Source of the DNA: Morella rubra
Lineage: Eukaryota; Streptophyta; Magnoliopsida; Fagales; Myricaceae
DNA length: 64,000 nucleotides
Direction: 5' to 3'
Assembly: GCA_003952965.2 (NCBI GenBank)
Contig: CM025856.1
Location: 2,311,127 to 2,375,126 of the forward strand
Positions 48,388 through 59,475 of this stretch are shown one piece after another. Under the pieces are notes generated by a model that was not told where the DNA came from, did no database searches, and was given only the letters and a program-made list of their open reading frames with translations. The stretch's first letter is position 1, and every line of letters starts with the position of its first letter. The position numbers and the translations under genes are program-made.

Positions 48388-49239
48388 GAGAACTATATTG
48401 GCAAATACTTCAGCAGATGCACTGCTAACAAAGAAAATGACACTTCTGTTCTGGTCTACCAATATACGGGAGTAGAGGCTCTTAAAGTATTCGTATAGAC
48501 CAAATCTACAACCTCCTTGAGCACCATATCCAAAGAACTTGCCAGTCCAACCTCTCCAAAAGGCAGAAGGGCCTTGTTCCCTCAGCAGGGTAGTGAAGCA
48601 CGAATAAATGCTGTTGTATTTGACTGGATGCACCTACAAATATTACTTCACCCATTAAGCCTCCAAGAACGTAAAAATAGTATTTTCTAGAGATAGTAAA
48701 TCAGAATAGCTCCAAGGACATCTCAGTTTTAAACAATAGGAATTTTCCCAAGTCCTACATGGTTATATGACACCGGTCAGAGCACACAAGGAGTGATACA
48801 GATCGCCTGAACTATGGGGTTAAGTAAAAACATCCATGAAATTGATTAATGAGAAATATCAATTAAATTGATTAGTATGCGCAGCCTACACTTATGCTTG
48901 TATTAGTATATATAATATTTGTAGAGGTTTAATCATAAGAACGCATAATATTACAGCATCAAACAATAACTCGCCGCCAGAAACCGATGGAATTTGAAAG
49001 AGCACAAACGCACGCATATCTCAAAGAGAAAACTTTCGTAGAGGTTGTCATAGAAGAAACCATATGAAAAAGAAAGAGAGAGAGATAATAGATACCTGCA
49101 TGTTGACTTTCAAGACATCGAGGGGGGTGATGGCGAGATGGGTGGTGCCGGCGCTAAGCATTCCTCCAACGGCGCAAACCCCAAAATAGGTATATGGTTT
49201 TAGCTCCTCATTTATTTTTCCTCCTTCAACCCGTCTCAT
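48388..49239 (-). CDS. PHT3: mitochondrial phosphate carrier (PHT3 type), 3' part lost in gap
   Basis: Exon 1 is 49239-49096 (48 codons) and exon 2 runs from 48633 into the gap at 48388 (82 codons). The protein starts MRRVEGGKINEELKPY and contains GGMLSAGTTHLAITPLDVLK, with the carrier signature Px[D/E]xx[K/R] as PLDVLK. It continues HPVKYNSIYSCFTTLLREQG, FWRGWTGKFFGYGAQGGCRF, GLYEYFK and SSASAEVFANIVL. This is the first repeat and start of the second repeat of the mitochondrial phosphate carrier, which imports phosphate for ATP synthesis across the inner membrane. The short N-terminus without a long presequence is closest in style to the PHT3;3 branch. About the last 170 residues are missing because of the assembly gap, not because of visible mutation. 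Confidence 0.93.
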
Positions 49240-49440
49240 TCTATGTTCTCTGCTGCTAGTTTTGGTGATCCCTGATCTCCCACTCTTCCCCTCAGTCGGA
49301 GCAACACAAAACCTCCATTTTCAGTATTTCTCGGCGTTCAGAGGAAACTCTTCCGTCCCTGTCTCTTTGCACACACGAGCTATACTCTTTTTCTATTTGT
49401 AAGAACAAAAGCTTGTATAAGAGAAAAGTTCCTAAATTTT

Positions 49441-49615
49441 CGGGGGTGTTTGTTTGCCAAAATTTTGAAGTCCTGAAATTTTGGGAATCTTTACTTTATT
49501 GAAATTTATTGAGGTCCGTGAAAGTGAAGTATGTAGTGTAAAAATTAAAATTTGAAATGTGTTTGTTTTGTTGGAAATTTTCATGTCCAAAATGTTGGGG
49601 GAAACGAACGCCCCC
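49441..49615. mobile_element. AT-rich MITE-like element, family copy C
   Basis: Begins 'cgggggtgtttgtttg' and ends 'gaaacgaacgccccct'. It shares 'attgaggt', 'gtgaagt' and 'gaaatgtgtttg' with copy B at 3408-3603. Located 200 bp upstream of the phosphate carrier ATG. Confidence 0.75.
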
Positions 49616-50440
49616 TAGATCTCCTTCAGTTCCAAAAACGCAGGAGCCCCAGTGTCGTGTCGTTCGTGTCGTGTCGCGCTCTCAATTCTCAAACCTGAAG
49701 GTCAAGGAGTCAAAACTCACGGCGTCGTATCGTATAATTAAAGATGATAATGATATTCCGTGGTTGTTACTGATATAATTCAAAATCTCTTGGGTTTGAT
49801 CATGAACTTGAACTTTAACGGACGCCTCCCTTGTCTCTCTTGTTGTTGTGTTTAGCAAAACAAAACAAAAAAAAGGCCCAGGAATGCAGCGAATAGTTCC
49901 ATTGTTTTGCTTTCCAAAGGCCTCTATTCTAGTCCTAGTCCAAGAAGTGGTAGGTTGTCCCTCGTTGGGCTTAAATGCTTTGACCCATATTGTATTTTTT
50001 TTTAGGCAACAGAAATAGAATATTAATATCTGAGAAAATTACAGCCCATACAAAACATAAAAATAACTCAATAGTTAACGAAATACTAAACGGATCAAGA
50101 GACCCTACAATAAACCGGACCCATATTGTAGTTGTGTTGCGAAAATAGCCGAAGATGGTCGGCCGGAGAACCGGCCTGGTATTTTCAGGGTGGGATCTTC
50201 CAACGTAGGCAAACGGACTCTCCTCTCCCGTAATTTCCCTTGATTTTATTTTTCTTATTCTAAGGCACGGGGTGTTCTAACTTCTGTATGTTGGATCCTC
50301 TAAAGCTGTCTAATTTGGCTGTTTTCTCTTAATTTCACTGCTTCCTCTGCTTCGACATCTTTTAATTGCTCTTCTCTACCTTCCCTTACTATTCTAATTG
50401 AGCATTATTGAAACTCTTCGAACCCCGACTCCCCAGTGAA
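49616..50440. other. intergenic DNA
   Basis: A tandem 'cgtgtcgtgtcg' stretch lies near 49658. A T-run at about 49990 followed by 'ggcaacagaaatagaatatta' resembles the 3' end of an inverted LINE. No gene seen. Confidence 0.4.
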
Positions 50441-50529
50441 ATTTTATGCATCTCAAGTGGCTGACTTTGTGCTCTAATCTAAACCAAATTGAAGATTTTG
50501 TTGATTTCTTCAAGTGCTATTTTATCGGA

Positions 50530-51483
50530 GGTAGGATTACTCTGAATTTTGAAGATGCTTCTGATTCATCGTCCGAAGTATTTGTCCAAGGGTACTATTC
50601 TGCATTACATGGAGTAGTACTTTCACAATGTTTTATGGATTTTCCTAGCACACACATTAATGTGCTTTATGAACAGCTGGACCATCGACACAAAGTACTA
50701 CACAGCTGAGGTTTCTGTATGTATGGCGCACCTACATGATGGATTTTCTATTGGGTCACTGTCAATGTTCAATCCCTCGGCTGCCTTGGTGATGGTTTTC
50801 AACATGAGTGATGTCAGCCTCTTCCCTTTTGCTTCTATTTAGGAATTGTTTTCTGTCGCTCTTGCTTCACCCATATGTTTGGGATGTGTTTATTTCAATG
50901 TATCTCTGATAACCCCAAAAATGTGTTATTTTGCTGTCATGAGTTGTGACAAACTGCCATCTTTCAATGTCCCTTCTACTACGCTCTGTAAGTCTGAACA
51001 CCACGAATGTTAATGTCAAAGACTACTCGCTACGGTGTTGTGATGCTACATGGACGTCATACGGTGATGGAAGTGTGCTTTCCCTTGATGGAAGGTTTAA
51101 GAAGCACCTAGATTTTCATGTATGTCTCATGTTGGAGTAAGAACCATGGGATGACATAGATAGAGGATGGGTTTCTGCCAATGGTATTACCCCAGGCCTG
51201 GATATGGCCAAGGTCAGGCGCGCAGAGTAGCTCTGTCATGGAACAATATCAAGATCATCGAACTGGATCTAATGAAGAAACGCTGCAGCCTTCAACATCA
51301 ATGTCTCCAGTACAGGATGAGGATGACCAGGGTGTGATACCAGGTGCATCTGAGAATGCCACGGAGCCAGATGAGGGTACGCATTTTGACAATTTGAGAT
51401 TGATGCCTGATTTTCAGAGGGAAATGGCAGCAAAGCTTGCCATGAAAATGGCGGCCATGTTTGGGGATGGCAGCGAGGAATGA
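50530..51483 (+). pseudogene. AAGAB: decayed alpha/gamma-adaptin-binding protein p34 (AAGAB-like) gene
   Basis: Pieces in order: EDASDSSSEVFVQG (ends 50591), a GT-AG intron (50592-50676), WTIDTKYYTAEVSVCMAHLHDG and ALVMVFNMSDVS (50678-50840, then a stop), later EPWDDIDRGWVSANGITPG (51141-51230, then a TAG), and in another frame EETLQPSTSMSPVQDEDDQG...DEGTHFD...LRLMPDFQREMAAKLAMKMA ending at 51483. These are the small-GTPase-like start and the helical C-terminus of plant p34 proteins, which assist assembly of AP-1/AP-2 clathrin adaptors. The P-loop start, the middle of the GTPase domain and the stretch before LRLMPDF are missing, and there are frame breaks. A kept intron argues for decay of a genomic copy rather than a retrocopy. 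Family assignment is from memory of the motifs. Confidence 0.7.
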
Positions 51484-53425
51484 TGATGAGAAAATGTGAT
51501 CAGCTTTTGGGGTTGCTGCTCTGTGGACTGACTAATGAGTTGGAAGATCATTTTGGGAGGGTCATAAGCAGTCTGTTTTAAACATAGAACTTCTTTCCAT
51601 TTTTCTTTTGCTCTGCTTATGTCGTCACTCACAACAGGGTTAGTCAGGAATGGCGTTGCCTTTGATGTGCTCAATCATTTAAAACCCAAAACTTAACAAC
51701 CTAATGCGAGAGGTGTTTTGCCTTCTTTTTTTATTTTTTATTTTTTTGGGGGGAGTGGGGGTTGGAGACGAGGATGAAAGTATTACCTATGTCTCTTTAG
51801 AGATGGATATTTTCTGATGGAAGTTGTGCAATGATTGTCGAGTGCTCTCATGTAGGCTGACATGGATACAATAAATTTGTCTACTTTTACCTGAAAATGA
51901 GATTCCCTTTATTGCCGTCACATTTACTGGAGTTCTTGTGTATGCATTGTAAGGTTTCTCGACCAAAAACAAAAAATGTTTTACTTTGAGACTCATGTAA
52001 TAGAATCCTTTTAGCACTTTTCCATATGCAAATCACGACAAAAGTAGGTTCAATGCTGTTGTTTGATGTATGCTTTTACACAAGATAAAAGTAGATTTGA
52101 TTCTCGTAGATACACCCTTCTTTTTTTTTTCTTTTTCTGAACAACAATTCTTCACTGATCTACCGTGATGGTTGATTCTGGCATTTGTCTAATGGTCAGC
52201 ACCTCTCCTTCAATTTCCCAACCCAATCTAGCATCGTAGATACTTGATCAGTTGTTAAAAGTGGACTGACCACTTTTTCTCCGTCGAATCAGGTGGAAAG
52301 GTAGTATGCAGGCAAGGAAAATTGCCCGAGCAAATGTCAATTTTATGACAAAATCAGGCACTTTGGAAATGGTAGGGAAGAGTAGGCAAAGTAGCACGAA
52401 AAATTAGGTCTTGGAACGAGTCTTAGCCTGTTGACGTGCTTGAAGAGGGTTAGATGGACAACACTGTGGAGCTTGTATATTAGTAAACTTTGCAATGCAA
52501 TCTTTTGGTGCCCTTTTAATCATACCTACGAAGAAGAAAACCTGGGCTTAAACTTTCCCATTTGACCTGTTTGAGATATTTGAAAGATAACTTCGCGGAA
52601 TAAATGGTGGGTGGACCCTCGCCTGAACTGAACTTGCAAAAAGCAAAGATAATATGCTTTCTGTAGGATAAAGTGAATCCACACCTATACAAGCTCATCA
52701 TGTGGGAAGAGGATTTTTCCTTGTATGGATAAATGTGGAAGGGATCCATAAAGCCTACCGCATCTCTTCTTTTTGTTATTAATAATATTTTCACCCCTCT
52801 CCTTTTACTTTAAACTTTTTCTTCATAATTATTTTTTTAATAAAACTGATCATGCTGCGAAGAGAAGATAAGAAAGCAGTATAAACGCAGCTTAACCTTT
52901 ACGGCAAAATGCCCGTGACTTGAGGGTTATTATTATTATTATTTTTAAATACCTCCAGAAGCTCGAGTCTTTAGAAATTACACTGAGAGTAGACAATTTA
53001 TTAGGATTCCGTAATTGCTTATTCTTTTCCCTACCAGCCCAGCATAGAGGGATAGACGACATGCCACTGGACCCATAGATTGTTGGCATCTTTTTGACTT
53101 TGGTGTTAAATAAATGCGGTGAATGAAGCGTAACGAGCTTGGACTAATAAGGGAGAACAAGTGATGTTAACCGGGTTCTGTAGGCAGATGGCAGGTGGGA
53201 TTCCTGCTTAAACCCCTTTTAGAATAAAAGCCGTGAATCTCATACCCCTAGAGGCGGTCTCTTCGGCAAGACTCTTAAAGGAAAGATGCTTAGTGCTTTA
53301 GTTTGACACCGCCTGTGTCTCTGTCTTTCCTGTGGGTAATGCCTCTGTTTTGAATCCATGACCATCGACTAATTCCCCGGACATGCTATTCCCCTCTTGG
53401 TAGCGTTTCGAGGCTACGTATACAT
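51484..53425. other. intergenic DNA
   Basis: No gene supported. A minus-strand open frame at 52516-52794 has no recognisable family. Polypurine and poly-T runs occur near 51725-51765 and 52120. Confidence 0.45.
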
Positions 53426-53617
53426 AGGGGGGGCATTTATTTGCCCAATTTTTTAGGGCCCAACATTTTCACTGCACTAAACATATTTCACAAATCCAAT
53501 AAATTTCACATTTTTATACATATATTTCACATTTTTCATAGATCCCAATAAACTTCAATCTTCAAAATTTTTTTAAAATTTTAAAATATTTTCAAAATTT
53601 TGGTAAACAAACTCCCA
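53426..53617. mobile_element. AT-rich MITE-like element, family copy D (opposite orientation)
   Basis: Starts 'gggggggcatttatttgcc' and ends 'ggtaaacaaactcccatg'. It contains 'cacaaatccaataaattt' and 'cccaataaacttcaat', matching copy A at 2481-2650. Confidence 0.65.
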
Positions 53618-54197
53618 TGACATATTTATATATAGGATTGCTTTAACCCATGCAAATCTTTCTTTACTGTATTTTTCTCTTTTTTGTCCGTTTAAGACCA
53701 TGCAGACTGAATATACTTCTGCCATTAAAAACAGACGCAACTCGAAATTTTATTTGCTAAAAGATAAAAGACAACTCACGAAAACGCGAAAACTCATTCT
53801 GTGTACATGCCATGTTCTGGCCTGGTGATTGTCGTCCTGTACTACAAAAACAAGAAACTCGGCAGAAACAAATCAAATAAAATAAGGAGCTCAGCACAGT
53901 GGCTGGTCCTTTTCATTCTCCATATTGAAACGAATTCACATGGCCCAGAATCGACGGCATATGAATTATGATACCCAATTGTTCAGAAGGAAGAAGACAG
54001 GGTTCTGTGAACAAAAATTACTGTTGCAATTGTCAATCTCACATTTCGTGCAATTAACCTCATGGAACCCAAAAAAAAACAGAAAAAAACAAAAAAAAAA
54101 TACTAGAGTTTAGAGGAGATCCTAATTCCTAATCGTAGAGGCAAAGTTATTACATTCTATTTACAAGAAGGCAATGGGCAAGACCCATTCGTTTGTT
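53618..54197. other. 3' flank of the ATL-type gene
   Basis: AT-rich, no open frame of note. It probably includes the ATL 3' untranslated region. Confidence 0.45.
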
Positions 54198-54779
54198 CTA
54201 AGGCAAGAAAGCAGGAGTATTAATGGCATAGCTACTAGAGTTTATACTAATAGCACTGAAATCTCGCCCGGCCTGAGCCTGAGGAGCCGGGAACTGACCG
54301 CACTTCTGGCACCTAGACACCACCAAGATCTGCCGGCAGGATGGGCATGAGGAGTGGGACCCAAGCCACGTGTCTATGCACAAGACGTGGAAGGTGTGGC
54401 TACAGTGCGGCAATACCCTGAGCTCGTCCCCATCCACGAACTCTCCCAAGCATATGGCGCACTCCGCCGCCGACAACTTCGGGTTCTTGGCGCTGTCCGA
54501 GTCCGAGGATTCGTACTTGAACTTCGGGAGAGAATTAAGAACCTTCTTTTTCAGTCCCCTGTTGGCTAGAGCCCGCGCCGGAGACCCAGTATCGCCGGAG
54601 CCGCGCCGGAGCCAGGTACAACGCGCCACGGCGATGAGCCCCACCACGCATATCAGGGCGCATAGCAGCGCGGCCAGTATAACCACGAAGTCAGACTCCA
54701 CGGCGACCGTCTCAGGAGGTGGAGCAGCCGCCACGGTAGAAGAGTTCGCGACTGCCAGAGTTCTTATAAATCGAACCAT
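54198..54779 (-). CDS. ATL: ATL-family RING-H2 E3 ubiquitin ligase
   Basis: Intronless, 193 aa, as is usual for the Arabidopsis Toxicos en Levadura family. A single hydrophobic segment (about residues 31-54, FVVILAALLCALICVVGLIA) follows a short Pro/Ala-rich N-terminus. Next comes the GLD-like stretch RGLKKKVLNSLPKFKY (74-89), then a canonical RING-H2: C107, C110, C126, H128, H131, C134, C145, C148, with the Trp of DTWL at 138 and Pro146 (CPSC). The tail carries an extra CQKCG. ATL proteins are membrane-anchored E3 ligases that pass ubiquitin from an E2; many respond to defence or hormone signals. The closest match in layout is the short ATL79/ATL80-like group, but the substrate is unknown. 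A (TA)12 tract lies about 110 bp upstream. Confidence 0.93.
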   Translation of the reverse strand: MVRFIRTLAVANSSTVAAAPPPETVAVESDFVVILAALLCALICVVGLIAVARCTWLRRGSGDTGSPARALANRGLKKKVLNSLPKFKYESSDSDSAKNPKLSAAECAICLGEFVDGDELRVLPHCSHTFHVLCIDTWLGSHSSCPSCRQILVVSRCQKCGQFPAPQAQAGRDFSAISINSSSYAINTPAFLP

Positions 54780-54886
54780 CCTAACTCATATGCTGTGCCT
54801 CAGAGTGCGTGAAAAGGAAGTAGAGAGAGAGAAGAGAGAGATAGGGGGTTTTGGGATTGGAAGTGGAAGGGGGATAGTTGAGAAAG

Positions 54887-54910
54887 TATATATATATATA
54901 TATATATATA
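54887..54910. repeat. (TA)12 microsatellite in the ATL promoter
   Basis: Twelve TA units, 108-131 bp upstream of the ATL start codon. No other TATA-like word is closer, so it may serve as the TATA element on the minus strand. Confidence 0.8.
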
Positions 54911-56306
54911 GGAGAGTTGGGTTTAGGTGTTGGCGTGGGTGGGTGAGTCTTTAAAGAGTTTGGTGGTTTCAGTTTGGATCAGGGCAAGACTCGAGTGGAA
55001 GAAGAGGACCCAAACGTAAATACATTTTGGACAAAAGATAAGATCATGAGCATAACATAGAGAGATGTGGGCAAACGGCGAAGTCTACTCGCCGAGACTG
55101 GAGAGGGACACTCACTCTAAAATGATAAGTCCTACGTGTATAAAATTTTAAATAATAATACTTTGGCCAAAAATAATTTAAAAAAAAAAACTAATAAATT
55201 TTTTAAACTAATTCCGATTCCAAACTAAATGCAAAAAAATTGTTTATAATCAAGAGGTGACTAATACTGCTCATATGAGTGAAAGAAAGGGAGACCACTA
55301 ATTAACCCTACTGTTCACACAAACAAGCCCTTGACTAAGTCTAGGGAACTTGCAAGTTACATAAAATACGACCAAAAGCGTTCTGAATGTCAATTATATC
55401 AGCAGAGAACTAGAAAAACAACCAAAAAAAAAAAAAAACAATGTTAATTATATATTATCCAACTACGGTGTATACCTTTTGGAGATGTTTACCGAAAACT
55501 CGAGTGGAGGAACATCACTACATTTGTCTCCATTAGAAAGGCGGGCCTAAACGCTCCTGATATTTTTATTCTAAAAGCTTAGACAAGGGAAAGGCGTGGC
55601 GTTTAGCATCATGATAATTAAGCATTGAGGTAGACACTTGGGAGGACCATGATGGTCCATATGGTGTACATGTCATCCATTGAAACGCGCGACCAGCATA
55701 CCCGTGTGGTGACCAGCAATGGGCTCAAGCTCACCTTACAGGAGAGAGATCCTAGGAAGGGTTCACGAGTTCTGAGGCTGCATCCATACCAATACCAATA
55801 CAAATACCATGGTCCCTGAGTGACGAGAGGTGGTACACTAGTTAGCTGAACATGCACCCTTTCACTGAATGATGTTCTTGGTTTGGGCTTTCGATTCTTC
55901 TCTTTCTCGAATGTTAATTTTCCATCTTGTCATTTGTGCAGTAAAACATTAGAAAACAGAGCATCAATAATGCTGGAATATTAGTAACAATTTAAACCTT
56001 GTTTTCTTACCCAAAAACACAAAGAAAGAAACCAATAATGTTGTTGAGATTCACACGTGAGTTACTGTAAATGAAGATAATAATGGAGTCGAGTCAACCT
56101 GATTTGAATCCCAATACCCACCATCCTTAAGACGTTTAACTCGATGAAACGTGATACACATTGATGTGACTCGTATATCTCGCCTTCCATACGTGGAAAG
56201 AGATTATTTCTCAAGTGAAAAAGCAGGTTGAATCTCAGTAGGATGAGATACATGTCAACAAAATTTGACACAACACTGGATAATGACCAGCAGTGCCATC
56301 ATCAAA
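54911..56306. other. intergenic DNA
   Basis: ATL 5' flank, then AT-rich DNA. The minus-strand frame at 55618-55857 has low-complexity 'YWYWY' from an 'accaatacc' repeat near 55788 and is not credible as a gene. Confidence 0.45.
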
Positions 56307-57026
56307 TTATTTTTGTCGAAAAGGTTTTGCAAACGAGAAGTCATCTTCATCTCTGGTTTCTTCTGGGCGGTGGAGTTCATCAAGTTCAGTCTGTGTCTGT
56401 TCCTCATCATGATCTACTCTGATAATCAAGTTGCTAGTAGAAACAGGATCAGCTTCAAAATCAGAGGTCTCAACATCCTTGTAGGTGGAGCGGGTTGAGT
56501 AACCAGTCGTTTTGAAGCGGTGCAAGGTGTGTCCCAAAGAGTGCACAGTTGATGAGGTAGGGCTTTGACCTAGAGTTCGAACAGGGGATTGTCCTCCTCG
56601 ACCGGGGTGTTTCTTTTTCACAGCCATGTGCCACTTCTTAAGGGCCTTGGAAGTTTGTTCCTCAAAAATTGATTTCTTCATGCTTGAACCCATCTGCAAT
56701 CCCCGCCATGAAGATTACTACCCATGTTCAATCATATCGTATAGCATTAATAATGAATCGAAATCGAATTGACAAACTCTCCTCATCCAGTTAACACATA
56801 TCATGTGTTAGAATGGAGCTGTCTTGCAAGACTTGAGTGCTTTTCGTTTTTTGTTCTTCTTCTAGAACCAGTATTATCTTATATCCATTCCACCAAAAAT
56901 GGCTGTTAATGTAATATAAGCCTTCTAGAGATTATGTTAGAATCTCACAGCATTAGTGAAGATACCTGAGTAACAAGGGCATATAAGAGAAGAGTGTTGT
57001 AACAGCAAAAACATAAGACAGCAACC
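56307..57026 (-). pseudogene. MLO: orphan 3' end of an MLO-like gene (last two exons)
   Basis: Two minus-strand exons, 57026-56966 and 56693-56307, are joined by an intact GT-AG intron in phase. They encode VAVLCFCCYNTLLLYALVTQ (end of the seventh membrane span), then MGSSMKKSIFEEQTSKALKK and WHMAVKKKHPG, the conserved MLO calmodulin-binding helix, and a Ser/Thr-rich tail ending DDFSFAKPFRQK. MLO proteins are seven-span plasma-membrane calcium channels known for powdery-mildew susceptibility and pollen-tube reception. I looked for the preceding exons (such as the conserved Trp/Tyr-rich sixth-span exon) between 57027 and 58000 and found none; the next gene begins at 58067. So this is a truncated copy, though its reading frame is undamaged. 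A very large intron spanning the next gene is a less likely alternative. Confidence 0.82.
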
Positions 57027-57029
57027 CTG

Positions 57030-58060
57030 TGACATGAAAAAAAATTCAATCCATCAATCGAAGGTAATATAAAGGTTCACCACGTCAATTAGAGTTTCTT
57101 ATGGCTCCAATCTTAGTTAAGTTATAACAGAGTTTCTTGTTCCTTAACTTTTCTTCCAAAACACACAAAATTATCAACCTTTTTAGCAGGTTTTACACGA
57201 ATTATTATTACAGCCTTCCTTTTCTTTTGGCTAGGCAAATATCCATTGGAAGAAGATCTACAGCAAAGCAAGAAGATCTACTTTTCAAGTGCCCTTTTCC
57301 ATTGGAAGGGGAAAAACAATTCAAAGGCCTACCCTAAAGAAACCTTTATGATAGCGAGCTTGAAATTGGAATGGAAGCAAGATTTCAATCCAAACGAGTA
57401 CTGCACAAAGAGAAATTACAATTCCAAACTAGAATATTAGCAATGAAATATAAAGCTAATAGAAGATAAGAGAGACTCAGCAGCTGTTAACAAAGTGAAA
57501 AAGGGAAAACACTTCATACCCATATCCACAAGAAATATGTTATTTGAAATGCATTCTGCATGTAACAGAAAAGCTGATAAGAATAGTCACAAACATGAAC
57601 GAATATTTGAAGTCGACATATGAAACTGTAAAGATTGCTTAATTGTGCAGAGTTTGATAGAGAATCTAATCAGAGAAAAGCTATCAACATTAGAAAGCCA
57701 TTGGAACTAATGTAGTACAGGCATTATTAAATAGAACTAAATAACATGATACAGATTTAGGATGACAATTTCTTGTTGCTTCACCTAATGACAATGTGCA
57801 TCGAAAATAAGATCTAATCAACACATCCTAATCATTAAATCCAGCCACATGCATTTTAACTTTTTTCTAAACAGTACAATCTCAATTGATCGATTGCTCA
57901 TCTAAAAAATAGAAAGTCCATATATTTCCTCTTTAATATTCCTAACATTCTGTAAAATACAGCACTGAGACAGGGAGCAAAGGCGATTCCAAAGTGAGAA
58001 AATGCAAAAGAAGTACAGATGATTCAGATGTTCGAAGAAGACTTACATAGGCAGGAAAGA
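57030..58060. other. intergenic AT-rich DNA
   Basis: Searched on both strands for MLO exons and other coding segments without success. A short duplicated phrase 'agcaagaagatctac' / 'ggaagaagatctac' lies near 57248-57283. Confidence 0.5.
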
Positions 58061-58066
58061 GAAAGC

Positions 58067-59315
58067 TCAATCATCTACGGAAAGCTGGTCTTCCCCTTCA
58101 TTAGCATCAGTTACTTGGTCCTTCTTAAGGTTGCCACATACATTACATCCATCACGTCAGAGGGAGTGGCGTCAGGGGTCAAAGGAGCCAGTGTGCCCCC
58201 GCAGTTTTCTCTATCGCACATGTATCTGAGAAAGAAATAGGCGTGAGGGAAATCGTCATCCCCTTTTCCTTGAGATGATTCCATGATTTCGTCGTCTAGG
58301 TCCTCATCCATCACCTCGTTCTCCTCCACTTCCTCCTCCTCGACAATATCATCATCATCAGACCAATTGGCTTCAACCTTGCATCGATCACAATAACAAG
58401 TGAAGCCCATAGTCCTCCATCAACCTTCTCTGCCTGCTAACATAATTTTCGTTAACCGGGAAATAGCTCAAGCAGATCTCCCTGCCTTGCGGAACATCAT
58501 GAATCATGCGAACGATGATGTCAATGTTGTTTTGCTGGTCGGGGGCGGTGTCAACGTAATCAAAACGGCAAGCATTGGGAAGGCAGTCATGGTTGAAGAA
58601 AGAGGCATTCGGGTAGATACCGTAAGCTCGCACGGAACGTTGGCCATCATTGTGGAGAGAGAATGCTCCATAAGCCCAAAGGCATTGAGCTTGTCCTTGG
58701 CCAGCAATGCCGTGAGTTCCACTGAGAATCCCTGAAGCGCTTGAAGAAGGCGGGCAGAGAGAGGCGATGAGAGCATGCAAGAATTGGGCAGTGGTTTCAA
58801 TGTGTCAGGGTTCCCTCAAGAGAGAGAAGAATCTGGAATTGGGCCGGAGAGACAACAGCAATATTATAGGCCGCCACCAGGAAACGAGCCTGCACCTGGC
58901 GTTCCAAGGGTTGTTCAAGCAGGAGAGTGGGGCAATCTCGGAGACGGGAAAGGACTTGGCACACAGAAGGAGTGTGGGACGAGGTGAGCGCAGCGAATAG
59001 GCAGTTTTGGCTACAGAAAACATGATGGTTGGAACAAGAGGGGCAAGGCACCAGTGAGGTTGAGCAATAAGTAGAAGAGGACGACGATGGTAGGGTTCTG
59101 AAGCACTTGGCGCAGTACCTATTGGCCGTGGAGGGGTAAGAGGAAGAAGAGGAGGACTGGTTGATCAAAGGGAATGCAGAGTAGAGGAGGACAGGAGAGT
59201 CTCTGAGGACAACTTGGCCCGCCCTTAGTGGCTGGCACGCCACCAGACCCCTCCCTCTCCCTTTAATCTCGGCCACTCTCAGTAACCCACTGTTCTCAGC
59301 AGCCGCAGCCGACAT
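58067..59315 (-). pseudogene. ASHR2: ASHR2-like SET-domain protein, reading frame broken about five times
   Basis: Conserved content runs in order on the minus strand through three frames. It starts MSAAAAENSGLLRVAEIKGRG and CQPLRAGQVVLRDSPVLLY, followed by a MYND-like Cys cluster (YCAKC...CPSC...FCSQNC). Next come RQVQARFLVAAYN, FLHALIASLCP, ELTALLAKDKLNAFGLME, RSVRAYGIYP, SFFNHDCLPNACRFDYVD and CLSYFPVNENY, then YCDRCKVEANW, FPHAYFFLRYMCDRENCGG and CNVCGNLKKDQ, with a stop at 58067-58069. NHDCLPNA and the post-SET cysteines are the S-adenosylmethionine-binding hallmarks. Frame changes occur near 58800, 58735, 58660, 58405 and 58135, each explained by one base, at least two at short G runs (58405: GGG for GG). 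The second ATG (59315) matches the family start. Protein similarity stays high between breaks, so sequencing indels are as likely as true pseudogenisation. The family is intronless. Confidence 0.85.
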
Positions 59316-59380
59316 TTTTCTCCGCTCTTTCACAAAGTCTCAACAGTTTTACCACTTAGTAGGGTTTTTCGAATGCCCAA

Positions 59381-59475
59381 TTCTATTCCAATGTAACAAC
59401 AGGAAATCGAATCTCACCAATATTATAAAAAGTAGAATCCTTCTACTCCCATAGATCTTGGATTAGACATCTCCC
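59381..59475 (-). repeat. short dispersed repeat, inverted copy 1
   Basis: The reverse complement reads 'gggagatgtctaatccaaga', 'gggagtagaaggattctac', 'ggtgagattcga', 'ttgttacattg.aatag', and matches 63618-63727 and 63905-64000. It lies 66 bp upstream of the SET-gene start codon. Confidence 0.8.

Noticed and set aside
55618..55857. 79-aa minus-strand frame with WYLYWYWYG
   Set aside because: The aromatic run comes from a short 'accaatacc' tandem repeat; no homologue recognised.
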